A stretch of DNA of 64,000 nt from Gottschalkia purinilytica (GCF_001190785.1 NZ_LGSS01000005.1:203857-267856), one strand, 5' to 3'. Counted from the stretch's first letter, positions 27,650 to 37,263 are shown. Made by a program: numbers and translations. Notes: generated by a model from the letters alone, not told the origin.

Positions 27650-28590
27650 TAGATATCATCCCCTTCTATGTCTTCTTCCTTGATAAAAATTAAATCATCT
27701 CGGTTTAAGCTACTTTTCCCTTGTAATCTAACGGCTTGTTTTCTAATAGATCTTTCTACCATATTTCTTACAAATCTTGCATTACCGATATTCTTATGAT
27801 TATTTTTAGCTTCTAGTATAGTTTCTAATTTATGTATAGCTTTATCTGTGAGCTTATATTCTTTTTTATTAGCCATTTCTTCAGCAATATTAATCAGTTC
27901 ATTTATACTATAATCTCTAAATTCTACATGTATAGGAAACCTAGATTTTAATCCTGGATTTATTTTTAAGAAGTTTTCCATTTCATCATTATAACCAGCA
28001 AGTATTAATACTAAGTTGTCTTTATTATCTTCCATAGCTTTGACTAAAGCATCTATAGCTTCTTTTCCAAAATCTTTTTCCCCTCCTCTAGCTAATGAAT
28101 ATGCTTCATCTATAAACAGAATACCTCCTAAAGCTTTTTTAATTTGTTGTTTTACCTTCACTGCTGTATGGCCTATATATTCACCAACTATATCTGCCCT
28201 TTCTACTTCTACTATATGTCCCTTTTCTAGTACTCCCATTTCTTTCAATATCTTTCCTATTAACCTTGCTACTGTAGTTTTTCCTGTTCCAGGACTACCC
28301 TTAAATATCATATGTAATACTACTGGATCGGTAAGTAAATTTGCTTCCTTTCTTTTTTCTTGTATTTCTACAAAAGCTTGTATTTCTTTTACTAAACTCT
28401 TCACATTTTTAAGTCCTATTAAACTATCAAGCTCTTTTATTATATTTTCTAGGTTTTTTTTACTTTCATTAATTTCTTTTTTTCTGTCAATATCCATAGA
28501 TTCTTGATTTTTATCTTTTATTATTTCATCAAGAGTTTCATTTAAACTCAACTTGCCCAACTTATATAAATTTAACACTTCATTCTCCAT
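27646..28590 (-). CDS. spoVK: Stage V sporulation protein K-like AAA+ ATPase (CbxX/CfxQ family)
   Basis: 314 residues. Walker A is GSPGTGKT, Walker B is GGILFIDEAYSL, sensor 1 is LVLILAGYN and an arginine finger lies in NPGLKSRFP. SpoVK is needed for late spore maturation in Bacillus and belongs to the AAA group that includes Rubisco activase CbbX. The N-terminal 60 or so residues are a charged helical linker. It heads a coupled cluster with a GTPase and two membrane proteins and sits downstream of hfq, the place where spoVK is also found in Bacillus. Confidence 0.92.
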   Translation of the reverse strand: MENEVLNLYKLGKLSLNETLDEIIKDKNQESMDIDRKKEINESKKNLENIIKELDSLIGLKNVKSLVKEIQAFVEIQEKRKEANLLTDPVVLHMIFKGSPGTGKTTVARLIGKILKEMGVLEKGHIVEVERADIVGEYIGHTAVKVKQQIKKALGGILFIDEAYSLARGGEKDFGKEAIDALVKAMEDNKDNLVLILAGYNDEMENFLKINPGLKSRFPIHVEFRDYSINELINIAEEMANKKEYKLTDKAIHKLETILEAKNNHKNIGNARFVRNMVERSIRKQAVRLQGKSSLNRDDLIFIKEEDIEGDDIY

Positions 28591-28663
28591 AATGTAATCA
28601 CCAATTATATCAAAATTTATACTATATATATTAATAAAAAAATAAAAAAATACTAAATAAAGA

Positions 28664-28704
28664 AAAAAACCTTTAAAGACATCAATTGTCTTTAAAGGTT
28701 TTTT
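28664..28704 (-). terminator. Terminator of the mutS-mutL-miaA-hfq run
   Basis: A perfect 18-bp stem AAAAAACCTTTAAAGACA with loop TCAAT, 24 bases after the hfq stop. Confidence 0.92.
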
Positions 28705-28727
28705 CTAAGTACTTATTCTAAATATGC

Positions 28728-28976
28728 TTATTCCACTGTATTATTTCTAGGATTGGTATTTCCGAAATTTATATTTCTAATAGGATTCATGGTTAATATG
28801 GCATGTTTATATATAAGCTGTTGCTTACCTTCACTTTCAAGAATAATTGTATAGTTATCAAATCCTTTTACATTTCCCCTTATTTGATATCCATTTGATA
28901 AGTAAATAGTAATAGCTATATTTTCTTTTCTAACTTTATTTAAAAAAACGTCTTGTAAATTAATGGAATTCTTCAT
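28728..28976 (-). CDS. hfq: RNA-binding protein Hfq
   Basis: 82 residues. The Sm1 motif runs through [30 protein letters not shown], and Sm2 is the diagnostic YKHAI. Hfq forms a hexameric ring that binds U-rich and A-rich RNA. The C-terminal tail is short, as in Firmicutes. It starts 31 bases after miaA in the same direction, the usual miaA-hfq arrangement. Its presence is relevant to the probable antisense RNA encoded at 37 kb. Confidence 0.97.
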   Translation of the reverse strand: MKNSINLQDVFLNKVRKENIAITIYLSNGYQIRGNVKGFDNYTIILESEGKQQLIYKHAILTMNPIRNINFGNTNPRNNTVE

Positions 28977-29007
28977 CTTTACCCCTCCTCATTTTGGTCC
29001 TATTTTC

Positions 29008-29961
29008 TTATATTCTACTAATTTTTAAATATTCCTTTACATAATTGACAATATATTGTACCAAATTATCTCTATTGTCAAACTCATCTATATTTACCCA
29101 GTTTATACCCCCATCTCTTCTAAACCAAGTAAGTTGTCTCTTAGCATACCTTCTAGTATCTCTTTTCAATATCTCTATAGCTTCATCTAGTGAATATTCA
29201 CCTTTTAAATATTTTACGATCTCTTTATAACCTAATCCTTTCATAGAAGTAAGATTTTCACTATATCCCATATTTAAAAGCTTTTCAACCTCTTCTATAA
29301 GGCCATTGTCAATCATATTATCAACTCGTTGATTTATTCTACTATATAACTTTTGTCTATCCATTGTAAGACCTATTTTAGCTATATGAAACTTTTTATT
29401 AGGAGCTCTAAAGTCCTTATAAAAATGTGACATTGGCTTTCCTGTTTCATGATAAATTTCTAGCGCTCTTATAATTCTTTTAGTATCATTTATATGAAGC
29501 CTCTCGGCGGAGCTTGGATCAATCTTTTTCAACTTTTCATATATATATTCGTTTCCGTAAATCTCTACTTCTTTTAGATACTTTTCCCTTAAGTCCCAAT
29601 TAGAAATAGCTTTAGTAAAATCCAGATCATAGATTATTGAATTAGTATATAATCCTGTACCTCCTACTATTATGGGTAGCTTATTTTTTGAGGTAATAGT
29701 GTCTATATATTCATAAGCTCTTTTTTGAAAATCAGAAACAGAAAACTCTTGATCTGGAAAAACTTCATCTATCATATAATGACTAATTCCTTCTTTTTCT
29801 TCTTCTGTTATTTTAGCAGTTCCTATATCCATGTATTTATATATTTGTATGGAATCTGCAGATATAATTTCACCATTAAGCTTTTTAGCAAGCTCTATTG
29901 ATAAACCGGTTTTTCCAATAGCAGTAGGACCTACTAAAAGAAATATAGACTTTTTATCCAT
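29008..29961 (-). CDS. miaA: tRNA dimethylallyltransferase
   Basis: 317 residues. It transfers dimethylallyl from DMAPP to N6 of adenosine 37 in tRNAs reading UNN codons. The P-loop is GPTAIGKTGL, followed by SADSIQIYKYMDIGTAK and GGTGLY, with the core YAKRQLTWFRRD near the C-terminus. The product is the substrate of MiaB, encoded 5 kb upstream on the same strand. It lies 14 bases after mutL. Confidence 0.97.
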   Translation of the reverse strand: MDKKSIFLLVGPTAIGKTGLSIELAKKLNGEIISADSIQIYKYMDIGTAKITEEEKEGISHYMIDEVFPDQEFSVSDFQKRAYEYIDTITSKNKLPIIVGGTGLYTNSIIYDLDFTKAISNWDLREKYLKEVEIYGNEYIYEKLKKIDPSSAERLHINDTKRIIRALEIYHETGKPMSHFYKDFRAPNKKFHIAKIGLTMDRQKLYSRINQRVDNMIDNGLIEEVEKLLNMGYSENLTSMKGLGYKEIVKYLKGEYSLDEAIEILKRDTRRYAKRQLTWFRRDGGINWVNIDEFDNRDNLVQYIVNYVKEYLKISRI

Positions 29962-29975
29962 TTAATCATCCTTTG

Positions 29976-31919
29976 CTAAGTTCTTTTAAACTTTCTTTCT
30001 AGTTCGTATTTTGACATTTTAATTATAACGGGACGTCCATGAGGACACGTGAAAGCTTCATTACATAGTTTTAAATCTTCAATAAGTTTATTGATTTCTA
30101 TTGTGTGTATGTTATATCCAGCTTTTATTGCATTAGTACATGCCATTTTCATAACTTTATCAAGTCTAAGCTCATAATTATTTGTTATATCATCTTGCAA
30201 ATTATCTAATATATCTAAAAATAACTGTTTTGAGTTTGGTTCTCCAAAAACCATAGGAACGCTTCTTATTATTATGGAGTTACTTCCAAACTCTTCTATC
30301 TTGAATCCTAGTTTATCAAAGACATCATAATTTTCTTTAATTAAGTTAATTTCATTGTGAGTCAAATCAATTACTTCTGGAGACATAAGTTCTTGAACAT
30401 ATACATTATCGGATTCTAGCTGACTTTTTATTTTTTCGTACATAATTCTTTCATGTGCAGCATGTTGATCTATTATATAAAAGTCCTTAGATTTTTTGTC
30501 TTCACATAGTATATATGTTTCAAACAACTTCCCAATTATATTAAGTTCAGGAAATATAACATTTTTATTAGAGATATCCTCTACATCTTTGCCTTTATCT
30601 AAATAAGAATCTGCTTCTTTTGTTTCTTTAACGTTAAAGTCTATAACCTTAATATTTTCATTTATGTCTTTTATACTTACAGCATTTTGATCTTTACCTT
30701 TTCTATATACAGCTAATTCATCTATTAGTCTTTTTTCTCTTATATTATTATTTGTTTTATTCCAATTATTGTTTTTTTCTAATTGAGATTCATTAATGAT
30801 ATTACTAGAATTTTTTATTTTATTGGGACTATCTATTATATCTATAGTTACCTGTTCTTCTATATTATTATTATTTGTTTTATTATTAAGTTTAGGTTCA
30901 CTTTCTAATATAACTTCTGGTATCAAATTATTTGTCGTAAGTAAATTCTTTACACAAGTAAAAACATTACTTTCTATATAGTCTCTGTTCGAGAATCGAA
31001 CTTCTGTTTTTGTAGGATGTACATTAACGTCTAGATCGTTAGAGGATAATTTTATAAATAAGATAAATACAGGATATCTATTAATGGGTATTAAAGATTT
31101 ATATACTTTTTCTATAACTCTTGATATACCCTCATCTTTAATATATCTTCCATTTACAAAGATATGTTGATATCCTCTATTCCCTCTAGTAAAAGATGGC
31201 TTACAAATTAGACCTTCTATACTTAATCCTTTTGAACTGTATTTTAATTCAAACATAGAGTCTACAAATTCTTTTCCAAATAAGCTATAGGAAGTTGATA
31301 TTAAGTTTCCTTTGCCAGGAGTTTTTAATATCATCTTATTATCTTTTATATACTTAAATGATATTTGTGGATTACTTAAAGCTAGTTTGTATATAATGTC
31401 ACCTATATATGAAGATTCAACATTATTACTTTTTAAAAACTTTTGTCTTACAGGAACATTATAGAAAAGATTTTTAACTATTAAAGTAGTTCCATCAGGA
31501 CATCCTACTTCATTTTTTTCTTTTATAATGCCACCATTGATGACTAGTTGAGAACCACTCATGTCTGATTTAGTCTTAGTTATAAGCTCTAATTGAGATA
31601 CAGATGAAATACTTGCTAAAGCTTCACCTCTAAATCCTAAAGTCATAACATTTTGTAAATCATCAATATTATTTATTTTACTAGTTGAATGTCTTAAAAA
31701 AGCCAATTCTATGTCATCTTTATTTATACCTGTTCCATTATCTGTAACTCTAATATATTTCTTTCCACCATCTTTTATTTCTATAGTTATAGATGATGAT
31801 AATGCATCTATAGAGTTCTCGACTAATTCTTTAATTACAGATGCAGGTCTTTCCACTACTTCCCCTGCAGCAATTTTATTTATTGTTTTATCATCTAATA
31901 ATCTTATATAAGTTGTCAT
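29976..31919 (-). CDS. mutL: DNA mismatch repair endonuclease MutL
   Basis: 647 residues. The N-terminal GHKL ATPase shows INKIAAGEVVERP, DNGTGI and GFRGEALASI. The linker is Asn-rich (about residues 330-400). The C-terminal domain has the endonuclease motif DQHAAHERIMYE, the ACTNAIKAG motif and CPHGRP, so this is a nicking MutL as in bacteria without MutH. An in-frame GTG at 31928 lies in the ribosome binding site AAGGTG; the ATG at 31919 gives the canonical MTTYIRLLD start. It follows mutS by 10 bases. Confidence 0.97.
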   Translation of the reverse strand: MTTYIRLLDDKTINKIAAGEVVERPASVIKELVENSIDALSSSITIEIKDGGKKYIRVTDNGTGINKDDIELAFLRHSTSKINNIDDLQNVMTLGFRGEALASISSVSQLELITKTKSDMSGSQLVINGGIIKEKNEVGCPDGTTLIVKNLFYNVPVRQKFLKSNNVESSYIGDIIYKLALSNPQISFKYIKDNKMILKTPGKGNLISTSYSLFGKEFVDSMFELKYSSKGLSIEGLICKPSFTRGNRGYQHIFVNGRYIKDEGISRVIEKVYKSLIPINRYPVFILFIKLSSNDLDVNVHPTKTEVRFSNRDYIESNVFTCVKNLLTTNNLIPEVILESEPKLNNKTNNNNIEEQVTIDIIDSPNKIKNSSNIINESQLEKNNNWNKTNNNIREKRLIDELAVYRKGKDQNAVSIKDINENIKVIDFNVKETKEADSYLDKGKDVEDISNKNVIFPELNIIGKLFETYILCEDKKSKDFYIIDQHAAHERIMYEKIKSQLESDNVYVQELMSPEVIDLTHNEINLIKENYDVFDKLGFKIEEFGSNSIIIRSVPMVFGEPNSKQLFLDILDNLQDDITNNYELRLDKVMKMACTNAIKAGYNIHTIEINKLIEDLKLCNEAFTCPHGRPVIIKMSKYELERKFKRT

Positions 31920-31929
31920 ATTTATCACC

Positions 31930-34602
31930 TTATAACTTTTTGGATTCTTCGCAAAGTTTATAAAGAATATTTATAGCATCTAAAGGCGTTACTTTCATAA
32001 TATCAATATTCTTTAGCTTCTTTATAATTTCATTTTCTTGTGTACTAAATAAGTCTAGTTGATGATCCTTATTCTGAATGATACTTTCTGTTATAGCAAT
32101 TTCTTGCTCTATATTTTTATTATTTGTAGAATCGATATTTTCATTACTATTATTAATATCATTATTTTCTAAATTAGAAAGTATTTCATATGCTCTTTGT
32201 ATAACTTCATTTCTTACTCCAGCTAGTTTTGCAACTTCTATACCATAACTTCTATCAGCTCCGCCTCTAACAATTTTTCTTAAAAATACAATATCTTCGC
32301 CTTCTTTTTCTTGGACAAGTATCTTATAATTTTTTACGCCTTTTAACTTGTTTTCTAGTTCAGTAAGCTCATGATAGTGAGTAGCAAATAAAGTCTTTGC
32401 TCCAAGCTTTTTAATATCACTTATATATTCTACAACAGCCCAAGCTATACTTAATCCATCGTAAGTACTCGTACCTCTACCTATTTCGTCTAATATTATT
32501 AGGCTATCTTTAGTACCATTATTTAAGATGTTGGCAACTTCACTCATCTCTACCATGAATGTACTTTGGCCTTGAGATAGATCGTCAGAAGCTCCTATTC
32601 TAGTAAAAATTTTATCAACTATACTTATTCTTGCTTCATCTGCTGGTACAAAACTTCCCATTTGACCCATAAGAGTAATTAGTGCTACTTGTCTCATATA
32701 AGTTGATTTACCTGCCATATTAGGTCCAGTAATTATAGATAATCTATTTTCCTTAGAATCTAGAAGTGTGTCATTTGGAACAAACAATTCTCCATCTAAT
32801 ACTTTTTCTACGACAGGATGTCTTCCGTTTTTTATATCAAATACTCCATCATTAGTAATTATAGGACGCACATAATTATTTTTATAGGCTGTTTGAGCTA
32901 ACGAATTCATAACATCTATATTAGCTATAAGTTTACTAATCTCTTGGATTCTTTTGACTTCATCTCTTATAGTATTTCTGATGCTAGTAAATAAATTATA
33001 TTCTAATTCAACCATTTTCTCTTCAGCACCTAATATTTTATTTTCCATTTCTTTCAGTTCTGAAGTTATATATCTTTCTGCATTTGAAAGAGTCTGTTTT
33101 CTTACATAATTTTCAGGGACTAACTTTATATTTGATTTTGAAACTTCAATAAAATATCCAAAAACTTTGTTAAATCCTACTTTAAGTGTTCTTATACCAG
33201 TACTTCTTTTTTCTTTTTCTTCTAATTCTGAAAGCCATTGTTTACCTTTGGTCATAGCTTCCCTTAGTTCATATAAACTTTCATCAAAATCACTTTTTAT
33301 AATTCCTCCTTCTTTTATTGATATAGGAGGATCTTCTATTATAGAGTTATTTATAAGATTAAAGATGTCTTGTAAACAATCCATCTTATTCCCTATCTTT
33401 TTTAGTTTATCACTGTTTGATTCAATTAACATATTTTTTAACATAGGCAATTTTTCTATAGAGATTTTTAAAGAAATTAAATCTCTACCATTACAATTAC
33501 CATAGATAACTCTACCCATTAGCCTTTCAATATCATATACATCATTTAGTACGTCTTTTATATCATTCATAAGAATTAAGTCTTCAGTTAGATATTCTAC
33601 TATGTCTAATCTATTCTCTATTCTTTTTTTATCTATTAGAGGTTCCTCTATCCATTTTTTAAGAAGTCTAGCCCCCATAGCAGTAGACGTTTTATCTAAA
33701 ATACTTAATAAAGAACCTTTTTTACTTTTGCCCCTTAGAGTTTCGATTAGCTCTAGGTTTTTTCTTGTATTTATATCTAAGATCATATAGTTGTTAATAG
33801 AATAAGTAGTTATATGATTTATATGATTTAAAGAGATTTTTTGAGTTTCGTTTAAATATTCTATAAGAGCTCCTGTAGAAATAGTAGAGTACTTTTTATC
33901 TGAAAGTCCTAATCCATCTAATGATATTACAGATAGCTGTCTTTTAATATTTTCTTCGGTAAGCGAATATTCAAAAGCCCAATCATTATATTCACGTATA
34001 ATTGATTGAAATTTTTTCTTAATTGCATTAAATGTTTCATCTTTATTGAACATAGATGGATTAGTTATTATTTCTGTAGGATTAATTTTGCCTAATTCAT
34101 CTATAATTGAGGTTATTGTTTTACTATATGTTTCTACTATTTCAGTAGTGTAGAGCTCACCAGTAGAAATATCTACATATGAAATTCCACAACCCTTATC
34201 ATCTAAATATATGGCACATAAGTAGTTATTACTTTTTTCATCTAAAGCTTTTGTATCTATAATAGTACCTGGAGTTATGACTCTAATTACATCTCTTTTT
34301 ACTATTCCTACTGATTTGGATGCATCTTCAATCTGTTCACATATAGCTACTTTATAGCCCTTTTCTACGAGTTTGGCTATATATGAGTCTGCTGAGTGAA
34401 AAGGAACTCCGCACATAGGTGCTCTTTCTTGTTGACCACAATCTCTTCCTGTTAAAGTAATTTCTAACTCTCTAGATGCTATTATTGCATCATCAAAAAA
34501 CATTTCGTAAAAATCTCCTAATCTAAAAAAAAGTATACAGTCTTTATACTTATCTTTTACTTCCATATATTGCTTCATCATAGGTGTTAGCTTTGTCAAC
34601 AT
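31930..34602 (-). CDS. mutS: DNA mismatch recognition ATPase MutS
   Basis: 890 residues. The mismatch-binding motif is in FFRLGDFYEMFFDDA (the Phe-x-Glu type Phe-Tyr-Glu). The ATPase domain has Walker A GPNMAGKST near residue 627, DEIGRGTSTYDG, and ATHYHEL. The linker near the C-terminus is Asn-rich. An in-frame TTG at 34614 is part of GGAGGG; the ATG at 34602 gives the usual MLTKLTPMMKQY start. It is the first gene of mutS-mutL-miaA-hfq. Confidence 0.98.
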   Translation of the reverse strand: MLTKLTPMMKQYMEVKDKYKDCILFFRLGDFYEMFFDDAIIASRELEITLTGRDCGQQERAPMCGVPFHSADSYIAKLVEKGYKVAICEQIEDASKSVGIVKRDVIRVITPGTIIDTKALDEKSNNYLCAIYLDDKGCGISYVDISTGELYTTEIVETYSKTITSIIDELGKINPTEIITNPSMFNKDETFNAIKKKFQSIIREYNDWAFEYSLTEENIKRQLSVISLDGLGLSDKKYSTISTGALIEYLNETQKISLNHINHITTYSINNYMILDINTRKNLELIETLRGKSKKGSLLSILDKTSTAMGARLLKKWIEEPLIDKKRIENRLDIVEYLTEDLILMNDIKDVLNDVYDIERLMGRVIYGNCNGRDLISLKISIEKLPMLKNMLIESNSDKLKKIGNKMDCLQDIFNLINNSIIEDPPISIKEGGIIKSDFDESLYELREAMTKGKQWLSELEEKEKRSTGIRTLKVGFNKVFGYFIEVSKSNIKLVPENYVRKQTLSNAERYITSELKEMENKILGAEEKMVELEYNLFTSIRNTIRDEVKRIQEISKLIANIDVMNSLAQTAYKNNYVRPIITNDGVFDIKNGRHPVVEKVLDGELFVPNDTLLDSKENRLSIITGPNMAGKSTYMRQVALITLMGQMGSFVPADEARISIVDKIFTRIGASDDLSQGQSTFMVEMSEVANILNNGTKDSLIILDEIGRGTSTYDGLSIAWAVVEYISDIKKLGAKTLFATHYHELTELENKLKGVKNYKILVQEKEGEDIVFLRKIVRGGADRSYGIEVAKLAGVRNEVIQRAYEILSNLENNDINNSNENIDSTNNKNIEQEIAITESIIQNKDHQLDLFSTQENEIIKKLKNIDIMKVTPLDAINILYKLCEESKKL

Positions 34603-34660
34603 ACTTCCCTCCAAACTGATTGCTAGTATATATTATTATAGCATAACAAATATAGGTAAT

Positions 34661-34691
34661 AAAATAGACTAAGTTCAACTTAGTCTATTTT
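34661..34691 (-). terminator. Terminator of miaB-ylbF
   Basis: AAAATAGACTAAGTT (34661-34675) pairs with 34677-34691; the stem overlaps the stop codon of the YlbF-like gene and is followed by T-rich sequence on the minus strand. Confidence 0.8.
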
Positions 34692-35095
34692 TTACAACCA
34701 CTACAGCTACCTTTACAGCCGCTACGCCCACTTTTTGATTGTGCAGTACTACCTATCATATAGCCTATTATGGTATTTACATTTTTTATAAGTTTGTCAT
34801 ACTTCAATTGACAATCATATAGATTTTGAATTATCAAATTATTAGCAATTTTTTTCTCAATATCTTTAATTTCTTCGAATAAACTTTTTATTATCTTGTT
34901 ATTAATATTATCACTTGATATTAATGATTCATACTTTTTTTTCTTAACTTCTAAATCTTTTAGAAGTTTTACAGATTCATTATCGTTATGAAAAGCTTCT
35001 TCAGCTTTTCTGAGATTAGTATACTCATCAGATTGGGAAATAGAGTTTCCTAATTCTCTCGCTTTGTCTAGAGGACTAATCTTAATCATTTTCAA
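34685..35095 (-). CDS. YlbF/YmcA-family protein with C-terminal cysteine cluster
   Basis: 136 residues. The helical domain (about 5-115) fits the YlbF/YmcA (Com_YlbF, RicA/RicF) family. The tail [15 protein letters not shown] carries three cysteines in Cys-x3-Cys-x2-Cys spacing. In Bacillus the RicA-RicF-RicT complex binds iron-sulfur clusters and affects RNase Y, sporulation and competence, and ricA is next to miaB as here. The TTG at 35095 is seven bases after GAAGGA; an ATG at 35089 is also possible. The start overlaps the end of miaB, suggesting coupling. Confidence 0.82.
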   Translation of the reverse strand: MKMIKISPLDKARELGNSISQSDEYTNLRKAEEAFHNDNESVKLLKDLEVKKKKYESLISSDNINNKIIKSLFEEIKDIEKKIANNLIIQNLYDCQLKYDKLIKNVNTIIGYMIGSTAQSKSGRSGCKGSCSGCKK

Positions 35096-36428
35096 TTATA
35101 TGTCCTTCTAAAGTCCAAGTTTTGGCTACGTCAATTTTAACATTGACTAATTTCCCAATCATATCTTTTTCTCCTTTAAAGTGAACTAATTTATTAGTTC
35201 TAGTCCTTCCACTTAACATATCTTCATTATTTTTACTTACTTCTTCCACTAAAATTTCTTGTATAGTATCTTGCAATTTTATATTGTTTTCGTGACTAAT
35301 AGGGTGTAATGTATCTAGTAATGTTTTAAATCTCCTATGTTTAACATCATCTGGAACTTGATCTTCCATTTTTGCTGCCGGAGTACCTTCTCTTACGGAA
35401 TAAAGAAAAGTAAAGGCTGAATCAAAACCAACTTTTTTAACTACATCTAAAGTTTCTTCAAAGTCTTCCTCGGATTCTCCAGGAAATCCTACAATTATAT
35501 CTGTTGTTAAAGAGATATTAGGTATTTCATTTTTTAATTTGCTAACAAGCTCTAAATATTTTTCTTTAGTATATTTTCTATTCATTACCTTTAAAACATT
35601 ATTACTTCCAGCTTGGAAAGGCAAATGTAAGTGTTCACAAACTTTGCTACAATCTCTCATAGCATATATTAATTCATCTGACAAATCTTTAGGATGAGAT
35701 GTCATAAATCTTATTCTTTCTATTCCTTCAATTTTATTTATCATTCTTAAAAGGTCTGCAAAAGTAGTTTTATCCTCTAATGTTTTTCCATAAGAGTTAA
35801 CATTTTGACCTAAAAGAGTAATTTCCTTACATTCTTCTTGAGCTAATTCTTCTATTTCTTTTATTATATCTTCTGGAGTCCTACTTCTCTCTCTTCCTCT
35901 AGTATAAGGAACTATACAGTAAGTGCAAAAGTTATTACATCCATGCATTATATTAACGAATGCCTTATATCCGAATTTTCTTTTAGCTGGAACTCCCTCT
36001 ATTATTTCCCCTCCTTCTTCCCATACATCTATTATCATTCTAGAAGATTGTTTATTATTTGCTATTAGTTCAGGTAGTTTATGAAGATTATGAGTTCCAA
36101 ACATAAGATCTATGAATCCATACTTTTGTTTTACTAAATCTCTTATTTCTTTTTTTTGCATCATACATCCACAAATGCCTATTATAAGTTCTGGATTCTT
36201 TCTTTTTAGGGCTTTAAGTTCACCCAAGTTTCCATAAACTTTAAGTTCAGCGTTCTCTCTTACTAAACATGTATTAAATATTATCAAATCAGCATCTTCT
36301 CTGTTACTAGTTGGAGTATAATTTAAAGACTCTAATATACCTGATATCTTTTCTGAGTCGTGTTCGTTCATTTGACATCCCCAAGTAATAATCGTATATT
36401 TTAAATTTTTATCTGATCTATTATCCAT
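35082..36428 (-). CDS. miaB: tRNA-2-methylthio-N6-dimethylallyladenosine synthase
   Basis: 448 residues of a radical SAM methylthiotransferase that adds a methylthio group to i6A37 made by MiaA. The N-terminal UPF0004 domain has cysteines in [20 protein letters not shown] and GCMMQKK for the auxiliary cluster. The radical SAM motif is CNNFCTYC (Cys-x3-Cys-x2-Cys). A TRAM domain ends the protein ([16 protein letters not shown]). An in-frame ATG at 36443 overlaps GGGAGG, so the start is ATG 36428. It overlaps the YlbF-like gene by 14 bases. Confidence 0.97.
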   Translation of the reverse strand: MDNRSDKNLKYTIITWGCQMNEHDSEKISGILESLNYTPTSNREDADLIIFNTCLVRENAELKVYGNLGELKALKRKNPELIIGICGCMMQKKEIRDLVKQKYGFIDLMFGTHNLHKLPELIANNKQSSRMIIDVWEEGGEIIEGVPAKRKFGYKAFVNIMHGCNNFCTYCIVPYTRGRERSRTPEDIIKEIEELAQEECKEITLLGQNVNSYGKTLEDKTTFADLLRMINKIEGIERIRFMTSHPKDLSDELIYAMRDCSKVCEHLHLPFQAGSNNVLKVMNRKYTKEKYLELVSKLKNEIPNISLTTDIIVGFPGESEEDFEETLDVVKKVGFDSAFTFLYSVREGTPAAKMEDQVPDDVKHRRFKTLLDTLHPISHENNIKLQDTIQEILVEEVSKNNEDMLSGRTRTNKLVHFKGEKDMIGKLVNVKIDVAKTWTLEGHIIEND

Positions 36429-36672
36429 AGTAAGTCCTCCCATTTAAATCACTTTGCTATTAACTTTAATCTTTATCTATTATAACAGAATTATACTAGT
36501 GTTATTAAGGTAATTTTATCATAGTTTAAATAAAAAGTTTGGATTGATTCCATGTTATTATAGAACTAGGTATTGTTTTTATATCTATGTAAAAATAAAA
36601 GAACCAACAAGGTTTTATAAGTTTTAAGTCGATATACAATATATAAGATTTGTGTTTCTATTAAAATAATAC

Positions 36673-36700
36673 TTACATCCTTGTTTAAATGAAGTATAAT
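36673..36700 (+). promoter_or_regulatory. Promoter of the putative toxin mRNA
   Basis: TTACAT (36673-36678), a 16-base spacer, and TATAAT (36695-36700). It would start transcription near 36707, about 40 bases before the toxin ORF. Confidence 0.6.
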
Positions 36701-36735
36701 AGAAAGTGCCTTCTATTCTAAAAGAAAGGAGGTGT

Positions 36736-36759
36736 CTTCGTTTACCATGAATCAACACC
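36736..36759 (+). repeat. Direct repeat copy 1, over the toxin start codon
   Basis: CTTCGTTTACCATGAATC and AACACC, spanning the start codon of the small ORF. It is near-identical to 36955-36979 (two substitutions and one indel over 25 bases). Confidence 0.8.
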
Positions 36760-36860
36760 AAAAAGAATACAAGAAAAACTACAAAAAATTCACAGAAACT
36801 ATCTTCTTTATCATTTCTGTAATAGACAATCTAATAAAAGTAATAAGGTGGTTTATGTAG
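36747..36860 (+). CDS. Putative type I toxin, 37 residues
   Basis: A short ORF with AAAGGAGG upstream. The product has a basic N-terminal third (KEYKKNYKKF), a hydrophobic segment (TIFFIISVIDNLIKVI) and an RWFM end: a small amphipathic membrane peptide like many type I toxins. It does not match a toxin family that I know by sequence. The evidence for toxin function is architectural: its own promoter, a 3' hairpin fused to a terminator, and a convergent antisense RNA gene carrying a copy of the repeat that covers its start codon. The length and charge order differ from classic Fst, where the charged tail is C-terminal. Confidence 0.6.
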   Translation: MNQHQKEYKKNYKKFTETIFFIISVIDNLIKVIRWFM

Positions 36861-36875
36861 ATATATACATAAACC

Positions 36876-36908
36876 AAAAAAGAGAAGCCTAACCAACTTC
36901 TCTTTTTT
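36876..36908. terminator. Shared bidirectional terminator of the toxin and antisense RNAs
   Basis: AAAAAAGAGAAG (36876-36887) pairs with 36897-36908; both strands have six T after the stem. On the toxin side a second 9-bp hairpin GGTTTATGT (36850-36858, 36867-36875) directly precedes it. Confidence 0.85.
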
Positions 36909-36954
36909 AAATTCAAAAAATAAGATAGATAGGGTAACCAGCCCTATCTATCGC

Positions 36955-36979
36955 CTTCGTTTAACACGAATCTAACACC
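36955..36979 (+). repeat. Direct repeat copy 2, within the antisense RNA
   Basis: CTTCGTTTAACACGAATC and TAACACC; it matches copy 1 at 22 of 25 aligned positions. It lies beyond the terminator relative to the toxin. Confidence 0.8.
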
Positions 36980-37017
36980 TATATATGTTAAAAAAATTTT
37001 AACATACTTATATTCTT

Positions 37018-37045
37018 ATTATAACACATTGCTCTACTTAGTAAA
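37018..37045 (-). promoter_or_regulatory. Promoter of the putative antisense RNA
   Basis: On the minus strand, TTTACT (37040-37045), a 16-base spacer, and a perfect TATAAT (37018-37023). Confidence 0.55.
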
Positions 37046-37102
37046 CATTAAATTAGTAAATTTATTTTCACAAAATTAGTACATTAAATATAATCACTTA
37101 AA

Positions 37103-37129
37103 TAAAAAAGACCAGGTTAGTTCTGATCT
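37103..37129 (-). terminator. Terminator downstream of the RecU-like gene
   Basis: AGATCAG and CTGGTCT (one G-T pair) form a 7-bp stem with a 7-base loop, followed by TTTTTTATT on the minus strand. Confidence 0.6.
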
Positions 37130-37263
37130 GTATGCTTTCGCCAGCTCTAATGATTACCTTTTGCAATAGTATTACTAATTTCATATTTCACTTTTAACTT
37201 TATAGTTGTCATAGCAATTTCTTCTATTAGATCCAGTTAGCTCATTTTGAAAGTTAGTCATCT

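Larger units (their letters stand above)
36876..37011 (-). ncRNA. Putative antisense antitoxin RNA
   Basis: From a promoter at 37018-37045 (minus strand) to the shared terminator, about 135 bases. It contains the complement of direct repeat copy 2 (36955-36979), so the RNA carries a stretch nearly complementary to the translation start of the toxin mRNA. It also has a strong stem-loop GATAGATAGGG/CCCTATCTATC. Start and end are inferred. Confidence 0.55.
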
